From contig JAACJM010000134.1 of the NCBI GenBank assembly GCA_013368315.1, forward strand, positions 1 through 64,000: DNA of 64,000 bases, given 5' to 3'. Both the position numbers and the translations under genes were made by a program. The notes beneath the pieces were generated by a model. That model worked only from the letters and a program-made list of their open reading frames with translations, was not told where the DNA came from and did not search any database. This DNA is from Tetrapyrgos nigripes. Its lineage: Eukaryota; Basidiomycota; Agaricomycetes; Agaricales; Campanellaceae. Within the stretch, counting starts at the first letter, position 1; every line of letters starts with the position of its first letter. Of this stretch, positions 1 through 11,546 are shown in pieces.

Positions 1-2986
1 CACTTTTAAACGACTTTTACCGAGCTTTTCTGGACGACCTCACTTTCTACATGTCAAGCATAAAATAGACTCACTGTACCAATAGATTATAATTATACAA
101 CACACACACTCAAACCTGTGTTAATATATGTAATTGATTGAGCGAAGTGTGTAGTATACTAGATCTGACTGGGTTTCCTCAGATAGCACTATAATAGCAG
201 ACAGGGGAGGAGGAGGGACATTTAGAGGTACTGGCCCTGACTGGGGACGAGCCTCTGTGAGGACTTAGAGAAAATTTTTTGATGTAGCCACAACTTCGGT
301 AAATGCCGGTCAACTGTACAGTTCCGGTTTTGTTGACCTTCAACTGTGCTTACGCGTCCAACCTTTCACTGCGCTCATCTCATCGCCTGCCTTCAGTGCC
401 TTTCTGACGGTAAATGTGTCTTTTTAAAAATCTTTGTGACGGCGCTAAATGCTCTGTTGTTTTCCATAACTCAGTCCTCAGCTCGGCCAAATGTCTGCAA
501 TGTGTCAGTTGGGGGATAACAACTTCAAGGGATAGGTGTGTACTTTACCCTTTGCTTGTCCTTCAACATGTCTGACTTGTCCCTCTAGTCTGGTGTGCTG
601 CATACTGAGGCTGTGTAATCCATTGGAAGAACGATTTGTGGTGTGTTTCCTTTAAACGTTTTTGATAGTGATCAATACTAACACAGAAACTTTCCTCTTC
701 AGGCATAGGATGAATCTTTTGAAAGGAGCATACTCGTTCAGTAAGTCAGCTTGCCCTTCACAACCCAATATCAAAACCTAACCTGCTGTGTACATTTAGG
801 ATGATGGGATCTACTTTCATTGTTGATGTGATAGTATTGTATGCAGAGGTGGTTGGAAGAGCCCGTCTATAGTACCAACTAGCAACGCTTTCCATTCCAT
901 GTACCATTTCATAGCTCTTGTAATAATATCTCTTTTAACGCACTAATATTAGGAATCTGAGGTATGAGGATGTGGTTCTCCTAATCCTATTAAGTAGCTT
1001 TCCCTGCAGCTTTCCAGTAGCTTTTCTTAAGACTTTTGAAAGCAGGAGGCAACTTTCAAAAGCAATCGGGCCTGTGTTTTGAAAGTACGGCGTGGATTGG
1101 AAAAAGTCGCATAAAAGTTGTAAAAAGCCGGTTTGCCGTTTTACTGATGGGGGGCTTGCTATGGTAGGCCTGATAGCACATTACATTACTACATTGCAAC
1201 GAATCACGAACACGAACACTTTTTTGGATATCTTTTTCTGTGTCACTGTGTAGTAGTTGGTCTCGGTGTGGAGAAGGGTAGCCCCGAACACTCGTGGGCA
1301 CATTGAACCAACCGACTGGGGAATGAGTCTAGTGACGAAGGTGTACTATTGGTCGGAAAATGACATATGTACATATAAGTACTTGAGAGAAATGAGAAAA
1401 CTGGACGATACCCGAGCCTTATTCATAGGTAAGTTTCTCATACTAAAATTATTTTCGCAAAAGATAAACTTGCATGGGCTGCTCAAGCCTTGCGAGTTCC
1501 GCGTGTGTACCTCAAGTCGCCAACATAAAGGGTCATGTAGACATTCGAGTAGAGCGTGTTCGAACCCCTTCATGCAGAAAAGACCTCAACCTCATTGTCA
1601 TTGCTACTCTGCAGCAAATCCAAACCCTCGAACAAGCGGCCGGAGGACCAAATCATTCTCTCCGTTTAATTAAGTAACCAAATCTTCACCGTCTTGAAGG
1701 GAAGAAGGACATGGCGCAACTTGGGCATACATACACGTACAGCACTCATGACAGCCACCTGATCATTCGCACTTATATCAATGACATTGATCAGCCTCTT
1801 TTTTTAAATCTTTGCCAGATATTGAACCCTGGTAGAGTATAGTATAGTCGAAGATATACACTATACAAAGCAAATACAATTTTCCGGGTTTAAAATTCGT
1901 AGTTTTGGATGCCTACTACGATGACTTGAGTCTGGGGTATGAGGGAGGGGAGTTAGGGCTGTTGCGAATATGTATACGCGAGCAATAGAGGGAGAGATGC
2001 AAAGACATTGGTGAACAGAGAAGCAGGAAGATCATAGATGGGGAAGGACAAGATGACGGGGATTCATCAGGAAATGGCCCGATTTCATTGAGGGGTTACC
2101 GTGGGTTTTTTGGTTGCCGACAGGACTCCTCGACTTTTGGCACCTCTGTATCTTTCGTTCCTTGGCACTTTTAGGGTAGATTTGTACGTTAGGATAATGA
2201 AATACAAAGATATTGTTGCACTAGAGCGAATACATACAAAATTTTGTCGAAAGGACTTCTATAATGTTCCTCAAAATATTAGGTTGTGGGAATGTTGTAG
2301 GGCTGTGAAGTTTCGGGGTTGTATCGGTTGTACAACCGCCTACAACCATGTGCAACCTTTTTGGACAGTTTCCTGATGTTGTAAGGAGGGAAAGGACTGG
2401 ATTGGGCATGAAAATTGAGCGCTATCAGGTCAGACAGCTGCGTTCCTAGTATCATGCCGCGCGCCACTCCTAGGTTAGGTTGGCTGTCAGTCATCCGGAA
2501 CATGCGATGCTTCTCGCCTACAGTCTTAGTTCTTTTCGACGCATGTCATACATGCTCATCATTAATGTGACAAGCATGGAGTATAGCTACGATTCCTTAA
2601 CGTCAGATTGAAACTTCTCACCAACTTCGCTGTCAATCCATCTTCCGGAGTCAACTGTTCACGCCATTCTTAAATTTTGGGTTCTCGCTAACTCATTTTT
2701 CAAGTCGCGTTTCGACCTTTTGCGCCGTAGGCATTCTTCCGATGTCCACGCATGAATGACAATACGCCATCGCAACGCGTTTACTATTTGAATACAGAGA
2801 ATCACCGGAGCGCTCATCGATCAAATATTATTCTTAGTTCTGTCTCAACGTGTATCTGGGTGGTACGAATGCAACGTGTTCGTCTCTTTCTTTTACTTCG
2901 ATCATCGTTCCCTGCTCATCCAAGGCTCCTTTTCCCTATACTTTCCTACGCACACCCTCTCTACTCTTCTTGTGCATAGTCCCACT
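1..2986. other. Region without a recognisable gene
   Basis: Several short open frames exist on both strands, the longest 138 codons at 1257-1673, but none shows a domain, consistent codon use or splice-linked continuation. A small hairpin with 10-bp arms (CTTTTGAAAG / CTTTCAAAAG) lies at about 1033-1057. I see no tRNA, no terminal inverted repeats with target duplications and no known transposase. It may be ordinary intergenic DNA or very old transposon debris. Confidence 0.5.
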
Positions 2987-3227
2987 ATGAGCTCACCATC
3001 CATTCCCCGGAACCACCCATCATTCCAGATGTTCACAAACGCACACCAGTTCTCAATGTCAGGAGTAACAATTTTGGCTGTCAATGGAAATTATAATCAC
3101 AGTACGTCGCACATCAACCTTTACAGAATGAAAATCCTCTGAGCGCTTATATATCATCTTAGATCAGGGCGATCATGCCGAGGTGCGTCGGGAGTCTTCG
3201 GACTTCATTGGTGAAGCACACTTGTGA
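2987..3227 (+). pseudogene. Orphan 5' exons resembling the N-terminus of an NLR/NACHT-type gene
   Basis: The frame starts at ATG 2987 after a pyrimidine-rich leader. Exon 1 (2987-3101) encodes a short peptide with a core close to FTNAHQFSMSGVTILAVNGN. Many agaricomycete NACHT or STAND-type proteins begin with a similar pattern: F-x-N-A-x-x-F-x-I-x-G-G, then V-x-G-N-x-N. An intron of 61 nt (3102-3162, GTACGT...CTTAG) joins it in frame to a second exon that ends at TGA 3225-3227. No NACHT, kinase or repeat domain follows, so this is either a truncated gene or a very short signalling-type peptide. Family resemblance is from memory of the motif and is not certain. Confidence 0.4.
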
Positions 3228-3791
3228 ACTGCAGCGCATATAGGTCGTCTATTACTGCAAATATCCCTTAAGATCCTCTCACCCTGAGCTTCAAAGCTAT
3301 TATGTTGTGGGTCAAAAACAGAAAGGAAGCAACTGTGAAAGTGAGCTGGTAGTACGACGATTTGCACAGGAAAAGGATCGGGATAATTTTGTGGCATTAC
3401 TAGCGAAGTATGGGTATGTGTCTTGAGTTTCTACTTGTGAATATCTTTCTCATGTCATGAACTGTCAAGTTGGGCTCCATTTGTGATGAGAAAACTCTGG
3501 GAACTCACCATTAATGGTGATGCATGTCTGGCTGTGTCATCTGCAGGTAGTCTCATATTCCTGTCTCTGTTTGTTATTTGTTTGATTTTCATATACCAAA
3601 AGCTGTATATACATGGCAGGAAATGATGAAGGAGCACCTACAGATGGATACTTATGTATCTCGACTAAGAATGGTAAATGTTCATTGGATTTGATTTAAT
3701 TTCCACTGACTATTAATCAAAGTACTTCAAGATTGGTGTATGGCATTGACTTATATCCTGTGGTTACAAGTATTGTACTGAAAAAAAACAG
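3228..3791. other. Intergenic or 5' region of the array-bearing gene
   Basis: A possible first exon starts at ATG 3613 (MAGNDEGAPTDGYLC...) and reaches a GTAAAT donor near 3673. Joining it to the next supported exon at 3792 with the obvious CAG acceptor puts it out of frame, so I do not assign it firmly. Nothing else is recognised. Confidence 0.35.
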
Positions 3792-6070
3792 GCGTTTTTT
3801 GAACAGACTCAAGCGATTCAACCAGTTGAATGGGAATGGAGGTACATATGGCATGGGAGGGGAAAATATGGGAATCTAAGACTCTTTGATGCAAATGGCA
3901 ACTTGGTTTTGGACCCTGAACAGCTGGAGAATGATCACATGGTTCTTCAAGAACCTACACAATTTGAGGTATGGAATCTGTACCATAAATTGATAGCTTA
4001 CCAAAGCATTGCAGCAACAAAGGGTCAACAAGTTTTGGACTACAATGTCTAGGCGGCAGGATATCACCAGAATGTATCTAGGTAAGTCAAAGACTCCTAT
4101 GAAGCATTTTGAGGATGGACAACATATCAGTGCTGCAGATATGATAGGTCTGCAGCAATTTATACAGGGACATATGGCAGAGCCAGTGAGTGTTTCCTCT
4201 GTTTCCAGCTGCGCCTTTCAGCTCTGTCTGTGCTGACTCCTGTGCCTTCTGGTCTCTGCAGTTGGTGAGTGCCTCTGTTTCCAGCTGCACCTTTCAGCTC
4301 TGTCTGTGCTGACTCCTGTGCCTTCTGGTCTCTGCAGTTGGTGAGTGCCTCTATTTCCAGCTGCGCCTTTCAGCTCTGTCTGTGCTGACTCCTGTGCCTT
4401 CTGGTCTCTGCAGGACGTGAGTGCCTCTGTTTCCAGCTGCGCGTTTCAGCTCTGTCTGTGCTGACTCCTGTGCCTTCTGGTCTCTGCAGTATGTGAGTGA
4501 CTCTGTTTCCAGCTGCACCTTTCAGCTCTGTCTGTGCTGACTCCTGTGCCTTCTGGTCTCTGCAGTTTGTGAGTGCCTCTCTTTCCAGCTGCGCCTTTCA
4601 GCGCTGTCTGTGCTGACTCCTGTGCCTTCTGGTCTCTGCAGTCTGTGAGTGCCTCTGTTTCCAGCTGCGCCTTTCAGCTCTGTCTGTGCTGACTCCTGTG
4701 CCTTCTGGTCTCTGCAGGACGTGAGTGCCTCTGTTTGCAGCTGCACCTTTCAGCTCTGTCTGTGCTGACTCCTGTGCCTTCTGGTCTCTGCAGGACGTAA
4801 GTGCCTCTGTTTTCAGCTGCGCCTTTCAGCTCTGTCTGTGCTGACTCCTGTGCCTTCTGGTCTCTGCAGGATGTGAGTGCCTCTGTTTCCAGCTGCGCCT
4901 TTCAGCTCTGTGTGTGCTGACTCCTGTGCCTTCTGGTCTCTGCAGGATGTGAGTGCCTCTGTTCCCAGCTGCGCCTTCCAGCTCTGTCTGTGCTGACTCC
5001 TGTGCCTTCTGGTCTCTGCAGGACGTGAGTGCCTCTGTTTCCAGCTGCGCCTTTCAGCTCTGTCTGTGCTGACTTCTGTGCCTTCTGGTCTCTGCAGGAT
5101 GTGAGTGCCTCTGTTTCCAGCTGCGCCTTTCAGCTCTGTCTGTGCTGACTCCTGTGCCTTCTGGTCTCTGCAGTTGGTGAGTGCCTCTGTTTCCAGCTGT
5201 GCCTTTCAGCTCTGTCTGTGCTGACTCCTGTGCCTTCTGGTCTCTGCAGGACGTGAGTGCCTCTGTTTCCAGCTGCACCTTTCAGCTCTGTCTGTGCTGA
5301 CTCCTGTGCCTTCTGGTCTCTGCAGTTGGCGAGTGCCTCTGTTTCCAGCTGCGCCTTTCAGCTCTGTCTGTGCTGACTCCTGTGCCTTCTGGTCTCTGCA
5401 GTTTGTGAGTGCCTCTGTTTCCAGCTGCGCCTTTCAGCTCTGTCTGTGCTGACTCCTGTGCCTTCTGGTCTCTGCAGTTTGTGAGTGCCGCTGTTTCCAG
5501 CTGCGCCTTTCAGCTCTGTCTGTGCTGACTCCTGTGTCTTCTGGTCTCTGCAGTTTGTGAGTGCCTCTGTTTCCAGCTGCGCCTTTCAGCTCTGTCTGTG
5601 CTGACTCCTGTGCCTTCTGGTCTCTGCAGGACGTGAGTGCCTCTGTTTCCAGCTGCACCTTTCAGCTCTGTCTGTGCTGACTCCTTTGGCTTCTGGTCTC
5701 TGCAGTCCGTGAGTGCCTCTGTTTCCAGCTGTGCCTTTCAGCTCTGTCTGTGCTGACTCCTGTGCCTTCTGGTCTCTGCAGGACGTGAGTGCCTCTATTT
5801 CCAGCTGCGTCTTTCAGCTCTGTCTGTGCTGACTCCTGTGCCTTCTGGTCTCTGCAGGATGTGAGTGCCTCTGTTTCCAGCTGCGCCTTTCAGCTCTGCC
5901 TGTGCTGACTCCTGTGCCTTCTGATCCCTGTGAAAATGAGCTAGGAGGAGAAGGAAAGTCACATCCTGCAGGATGATTCTGAAGACCATGATGAATGCAG
6001 GTTTGAAGAAGTCTATGATTCTGAGATTGATATAACACATAATATCCAAGAATCAGATATCAATTTATAA
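3792..6070 (+). CDS. Unrecognised spliced gene interrupted by a tandem intron array
   Basis: Three coding blocks join in one frame: 3792-3968 (59 codons), 4015-4185 (57 codons) and 5972-6070 (32 codons plus TAA). The first intron, 3969-4014, is only 46 nt (GTATGG...TTGCAG). The second intervening region is the 1786-nt array described separately. The protein contains EWEWRYIWHGRGKYGNLRLF, then a stretch with QQRVNKFWTTMSRRQDI, and finishes with an acidic tail starting DDSEDHDE. I recognise no domain. The upstream start is unresolved. Further possible downstream exons, such as one rich in MDVDS-type residues at about 6107-6218 and one at about 6643-6760, could belong to a longer isoform. Context is next to, and convergent with, a KDZ transposase, so this may be a transposon passenger gene. 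Confidence 0.55.
4186..5971 (+). repeat. 23-unit tandem array of intron-like 76-bp units
   Basis: Unit starts are 4186, then 4265 and every 76 bp exactly to 5861, with no indels among the internal units. Each unit is a 73-nt intron-like segment, GTGAGTGCC...GCTGACTCC...TCTCTGCAG, followed by three variable bases. The donor is GTGAGT in 21 units, GTAAGT at 4797 and GCGAGT at 5329. CTGAC is present in all 23, with its A 25 nt from the unit's intron end. CTGCAG closes units 1-22. Unit 1 is 3 nt longer and unit 23 runs to a different acceptor, CATCCTGCAG at 5971. The flanking exons are in phase 0. Read through as exon, each unit would meet TGA at the branch site. Confidence 0.95.
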
Positions 6071-7079
6071 CAGTCATTCTCTCATTTGGCCTAACCTCAT
6101 TCTCTAGCAATGGATGTAGATAGTCCTGAATCCTTCCAAGCACAAGATCATTCCATGGATGTTGACTCCACATCTATAGAGGATCATCCTAAGCTGTCAA
6201 ACTCCAGAAACTCCCAGGTGCTTCCTTTCTCCATTTGATATTATTGTTCAACTCAAAATTTCTCTCTAGCTCCTTTTTTAGTTTGAAACCATTTGTTACT
6301 CATGTGACTGTGTCATGGATGTTCCTATGGATATTGATAATGCTGGGATGTAGTTGACTGAATGTTACATGTTATGATAATGGGCATAGTATATAGATAT
6401 AAAAAAGAGTGCAATAAGAACACCCTATGGACTACCAATATTGTAATATGATTAGGTAAAGGCCACATGCCATATTACAATATTGCCAAGGCCTTGCCCA
6501 CACAGTGTTCTAGGTGAGATATTGTGTGCTATATATGGGCTTGGCAGAGCTCAGCCAGGTGATGAAAGGGATATTGGGGCATTTCATCAACAATAACAGT
6601 CACACAAACACTTTGTCTATTTGTTATTATTGCCAACACAGCTACTGATCCTCTTTGGGAAATCTCTTATGGAACAATGGGTATGGCCCCAGATCTTGGA
6701 GTAATGGATATATTGCAGATCCAGCAGTTCCAGGATATGGCTCCACATGCCTGTAAGGCTGCTTATATTTCATACTATTCACTGCTTTGCTAAGTTCTAA
6801 TGGTGCAGTTGGCTATTCCATTGACTTGATTGCCTTCTATGTTTGGTTCTGATATCCAGTGGTCTTGTGTTTGATTCCATGCAGTCTTTTTTTTCTAAGT
6901 ACACTGTTTTCTAGGTTTAAAGAGTTTGCTATCTAAATGCATTCTTCTGCCTCCTTGATAATGTCTCTGTCATCCTCTCTGAAGTCTAGAAAGAGAGTCA
7001 GCAATGACTGGATACAGTCAAGTACCTTGTAGGCATGGCTCCACAGCTTGTACCATCTTTCAGTGACCTGAGTTGCTCT
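6071..7079. other. Inter-gene region with possible 3' exons
   Basis: The stretch lies between an unrecognised plus-strand gene and the 3' end of a minus-strand KDZ pseudogene. Acceptor-like CTCTAG before 6107 and CAACACAG before 6643 precede short open segments with methionine/aspartate-rich and glutamine-rich content, but no complete splice model was found. The clearest structure is the hairpin annotated at 6436-6485. Confidence 0.35.
6436..6485. repeat. Perfect 15-bp hairpin
   Basis: CAATATTGTAATATG at 6436-6450 is repeated exactly inverted at 6471-6485 with a 20-nt loop. Weaker pairing (AGAACAC / GTGTTCT) extends outwards to roughly 110 bp in total. It could be a tiny decayed MITE or a structured 3' untranslated region. 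Confidence 0.7.
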
Positions 7080-10000
7080 TTCCTCTATGCATAGGCATTC
7101 AAGCCTTCTGCAAACTCAGCAGTAACACCTGTCCTCATACTCTCTAACTGCTTCATCCACCACTCTCCCTTCCAAATCAAGTAATCAACCATCCAGCACA
7201 ATTCCTCAGTTAGCAATATTAGCTTTTCCTGCCAATGAGATACCTGAGCTTGTGCCTTACACCACTCTACATGCAAATCATCAGGACAATCATGAGCCAA
7301 ATAAGAATAATGGCAATACACACCCTCTTGGTCCTCTGGATCACCTTCAGAAAGCTCCTTGGCCCTGATGTTGTACCAAATCCAGGAAAGATGACAAGTT
7401 TTCTCAACCCTTAGTCTGGACTTAATCATTTGCTCCTCTAATGTCTCCTTGTCTGATTCCTTGTCTGCAGCTGCTCCTACTCAGTTAATCCTTGCCTCTC
7501 TCTCTGTGCATTCCTCCTTACTCAACACTCTCTTGCTCAACCCTCTCACATCAAATTGTCCTCCCACTTCCCATGTCCCTGAAGCAAAAGGAGCACATCC
7601 CAGGCTAGCCAATAGCAGATCTTGCATGAATGAATCTGTATATCAACATCTCGTAAAACTCCACCAGCTAGTGTGTTATTGATCTGGCCTGTGACATTCC
7701 GTATCTTGTAACAGTTGGTGGCTGTCCTTGCTTGAAGGCCATCATGGACTCCCTCCACCTCATGCAATCAAGCTTCATCTTTGGCAATCCAGCAATGCAA
7801 GCAGCCCTCATTGCTGAAAGGGTACCACATTTGCAAGGAAGGAAAAGACAAAATTTTTCCAGAAGTGATGTGTCAGGATTTTCAATGTGATCCATATACT
7901 TAGCAGAGAGAATGTCAGATAAACAGGGCATGAGCATAGCCTGTAGGTTGCAGAATCATGCCATATGTGTGAGCAGCACCCCTCTGTCAGGGACCGTATC
8001 TGCAAAGACCTTGAAGTCAAGAATGCCAATAGGAAAATAAGGTTATGTCATCTGGAACAGTCTCGAGGTGTGGAACTGCTGGGCAGTTGTGAATATCTTG
8101 ATATTGTGGGAAAGATAAACCCAAAATAGAAGCAGGATGATAAGCACAGAGATAAAGCAGTTGTTCAGAAAAATACCAGGTTTGAAAATATTAGGACTGG
8201 GGTCTACGTAGATGTAGCTACTGTATATATACTGTAAGTATGAGTCAATACTAAATGCAAGTCAGAATGAGTCAGAGTAAATGAGTCAGTAAGACTCAAG
8301 TACATGTGTCACGAGGTAGACAAGTTGATATGAGTCAGAGTGAAGATAGGGGAAAGTGTGGAAAAATAGATACAATGCATGACATCCTCACTGCTGTGCA
8401 GTGGTAAGATACTTGTTTGTTAAAATGTAAAGCTCCAGACTTCACCTGTACCTAATTTAGCAAATTGAATATGTAAATGTGATAGCGCTTACTGCACTGC
8501 CTGAAGCTCAATGCCTTCTACCAGAAAGACGCATGCACTAGTTGCAAAAGCTGAAGTGCCTGGTTCAAGCATTGCCTTCTCTGCAATCATTTTGAGTTAA
8601 ACCTCTTTGAACTGGCCTTTCTCAGTGTCTGATTGCCCAGTGGCAAGTCCATCAGGAGTAGTTGAAATGGAGGAATAGGATAAGCAACACATACTGTGTT
8701 CCGCATCCTCATATGGATATGGATTATCATGGTCATTTTCCCAAGCTAGAACACTGTCCTTCCATCCATCCAATACCTCTCTTCTCAATGTGTTTGCCAA
8801 CTAAACATTGAACTGCTTGAAGTCCCAGTCATGTAAGTTGTACTCTTTTACCACAACAACTAGGTGTTTACCAATGTTTTCATCTGCATCAGAGATATAA
8901 TAATGAAATCAAATCCAGAATGAATAAAGCAAATGCACCTAATCAAGCTATAGTCTGCCAGTTGGCAAGGGTCATTGCACAGCTCCCTGGCCCCATCTGC
9001 TTTGCTTGAGCAGCAGCCTTATTGGATTGAGCTCATCCTTCCTCTACTGTCTCACCATGAGTTTCCCCACATCCTGGTGCATAATCAAATGAGAACTTGA
9101 AGTGGCACTTTGGTTTGTGTGCCTGTAAATGGAATTTGGGGATCATGAACTGAACCCCAGTCTTAGTGAACTTGACTTTGAAATTTTTGTCCATTTTGGC
9201 CATACTCCATTGACACACTATGTCATATGAAGTGACTAGTACCAAGTAATCCTCGCCATCAATTGTAGACCAGAAAATGAAGTCAATGTTACAATATCTG
9301 AAAAGATGGTTGTCCTCGGCATCAGAAAAAGACTCACCTTTCGCCTTTCTGCAAGTCTCCAATGCCGTTCTTCCACAGCAAATCCAACCCACTCCACTCA
9401 CATGAAGTCTCTTCACATTTTGCATGTTGGCAAGAGACATTGCTTGAGAACCTGAGCAAGAACTCATCTAATAAAATTGAGCACCTTCTATTACTAACTA
9501 GTGCAAGTCACTTACATTGGTGTCCACGACATGCTCCTCAATATGTTTTCTGTATGGGATACTATTCATCAAATATGCCCAGTCATCACCCAAATAGGAC
9601 TCTTGTCCATTGAAGAGACCACCTGGTTCTGGAGCTGGAAGTTTGCATCAATTGTCAAAAACAGACTGTCTAGAAAACTACACCAAGATCAGTGTTTTGT
9701 TATCAGAGTTTTGATAGCAAGTTGATAGACTTATGACAACTTGCCCTTATCCTTTCAATTCAGCAGCAGGTTCTTATCCAGACGAGGACAAGCAGGGCAA
9801 TCTAGTCCCAGCTCACCCTGACTCTTTCCCTCAATGCCACTGGCTGTTTTGCACATCTTCAGGTGTTGCCATTGGAACATTGTTCTAAGGAAAGCAGGAT
9901 AAAAGGGCTGGTATACTGTGGGTCAGCTACAGGCTCAGGAACACAGTAAGTAGAGCACTGACCTTTGGCTTTACACGTTGGTGACTATGAGTCATAATTT

Positions 10001-10911
10001 CCAAGCTGGAAGTTTGCCTTGGCAGTTGAGATGCTGAAATTGATGAAGATAGGAGAATGTGGTCGCAGTTTGAGGGCTTGCCACAGTTGCAGGAAATCAT
10101 AGAGTCTGTAATGGTTGTGTTCGATGAGACAAATTGTCATCACACCTGCAAAAATAGACAGAAACTTTGTGAATTCCATTTGTATGAATAACAGTGAAAC
10201 CACTATGAGCAGCCTGGTAGAATATGCAATGCTCCCTAAGCTGGTGGCTGAGCTGAATGATAAGCCCTAGTCTCTTTAGTGTCTCTGGCTCAAAACAGTT
10301 TCCACTCCAGCGCTAAATTCATATGTTCAGCCCAAGCCAGGGTCAAATTCAATAATCAAAGTGAAACTCACCTCAATCCAGTGAAGAGGATGCATACCAT
10401 GAGAATTCACCATGCATTTCTGGCACATCATTCCCACCAAGACACATTCTTCATCCATGCAAGGATACACTGGATTTTCCTCAGAGCAAATGCTACATTT
10501 GCCCCCTACACCTCTATGACCTTCCACCCAAAGCATCTCATCTAGATACTCCTGCCTAAAAGGATTGTCCTGAGAGAAAGACATCAGATGCAGACATTTC
10601 ATAGCAGGTTACACTTCTGGGAAACCTGTACCTGGGCAGCATCCTTCTGCTGAGCATAACTAAGCCCCTGGAGATCCAAGTCCATGCCCAAAGCAGACAA
10701 GTCACCCCAAGAATAAGCAAAATTATTTTCATTGAATTGGTAGTCTTCATGAGGCCAGTTGGCATTATACTCAAAGTTGTCAGGGGCTGGCGAGCTTGAA
10801 TTAGCTGTAGACCAGTCAAAACAGGCTTGGTTAGATGTTGGTGATCATTGGAAATTGTGAAAGTCATGGCAGTGGATGTTTCTTTGGTGAAGCTTTGTGT
10901 CTAGGAGGCAT
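7080..10911 (-). pseudogene. KDZ-family transposase, CxC2 type, decayed
   Basis: Reading from ATG 10911 leftwards: a start peptide MPPRHKASPKKHPL that quickly meets a stop, an acidic/aromatic N-region, then a CxC2 cysteine cluster at 10602-10376 (KCSIC...PCMDEEC...MMCQKC...H...H) ending at a GTGAGT donor. Further spliced blocks carry the usual CxC2 continuation ending ...IHTNGIHKVSV. The catalytic part at 9467-9033 contains CSGSQAMSLAN, RYCNIDFIF, TSYDIVCQW and GETHGETVE, matching the DDE-like core of Kyakuja/Dileera/Zisupton transposases. C-terminal helical segments continue at 8800-8597, 7937-7546 and 7429-7085. Several in-frame stops separate these blocks, so it is not functional as it stands. 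Transposase function is established for the family; the splice model is mine. Confidence 0.8.
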
Positions 10912-11276
10912 GGTTTGAGAGAAAGGAACAGTTAATCCAGCAATATGTTGCATCTTTCATATTTGTAGCTGCTAAAAAGGTGGAAGTGGACTATGGTGCA
11001 TGAAATAACCAAGAGCCATTCACCAATGTGGATAGGAGAACACACATCCTGATTTCCTGGAAATAATCAAGCTGCCCAAGGCAAGTCACACAGTGGGGGT
11101 CCAGCCATTCTAAGCAAAGGAAGAGTCTCAGTGAATTGGTGTGATGAATGCTGCTGAAAAGTCAACTACATGACTGTAACACTCATGTGAGTGTGACAAA
11201 TGAATCTAGAAGAACATGCACAGTAGATAAGAAAGATACAAAAAGATATGTATGTCACTAGATCTACATGTGACTC
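10912..11276. other. 5' flank of the KDZ gene
   Basis: There is no open frame of note. The segment lies between the start of the KDZ transposase and the target-site duplication of the Copia element. Before the Copia insertion it was contiguous with the sequence now beginning at 27446. Confidence 0.4.
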
Positions 11277-11306
11277 AATTCTGTTGAGCAGGCTATGTTC
11301 TATATA

Positions 11307-11516
11307 CAGTGGGCAAAAAAATTGTCCACATGTTTCATACTTTTGGGGAGATTGTCAATTATAGAGCTACTGAATAGAGATGAGACAAAATGGTCAATGA
11401 TGGCCTGAAAGCCCTTGATAAGTGCTATGATAATCTCCTTGTTTTGTGTTATTTGGTCAAATACCCATGGAGATATACTCAATTTAAAATGGTAAGTCAT
11501 TTGGACAATTTTTTGA
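11307..11516 (+). repeat. Left terminal inverted repeat of Tc1 copy 1
   Basis: About 210 bp, pairing with 12720-12930. Its outer end carries CAAAAAAATTGTCCACATG and its inner end carries the same core in opposite orientation (GGACAATTTTTTGACA), so each TIR is itself bounded by inverted copies of the presumed transposase-binding core. Confidence 0.85.
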
Positions 11517-11546
11517 CATATGCCTTAAAATACAGAAAGTGCTTGC

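Noticed and set aside
1558..1568. tRNA B-box-like GTTCGAACCCC
   Set aside because: No pairing T-stem, no A box at the right distance and no acceptor stem could be built around it.
4186..5936. Minus-strand open frames of about 74 codons repeating through the 76-bp array
   Set aside because: They are a by-product of a stop-poor repeat whose period is not a multiple of three; the plus-strand splice signals explain the sequence better.
4186..5936. CRISPR array
   Set aside because: Units are contiguous without unique spacers, the genome is eukaryotic and no cas gene is present.
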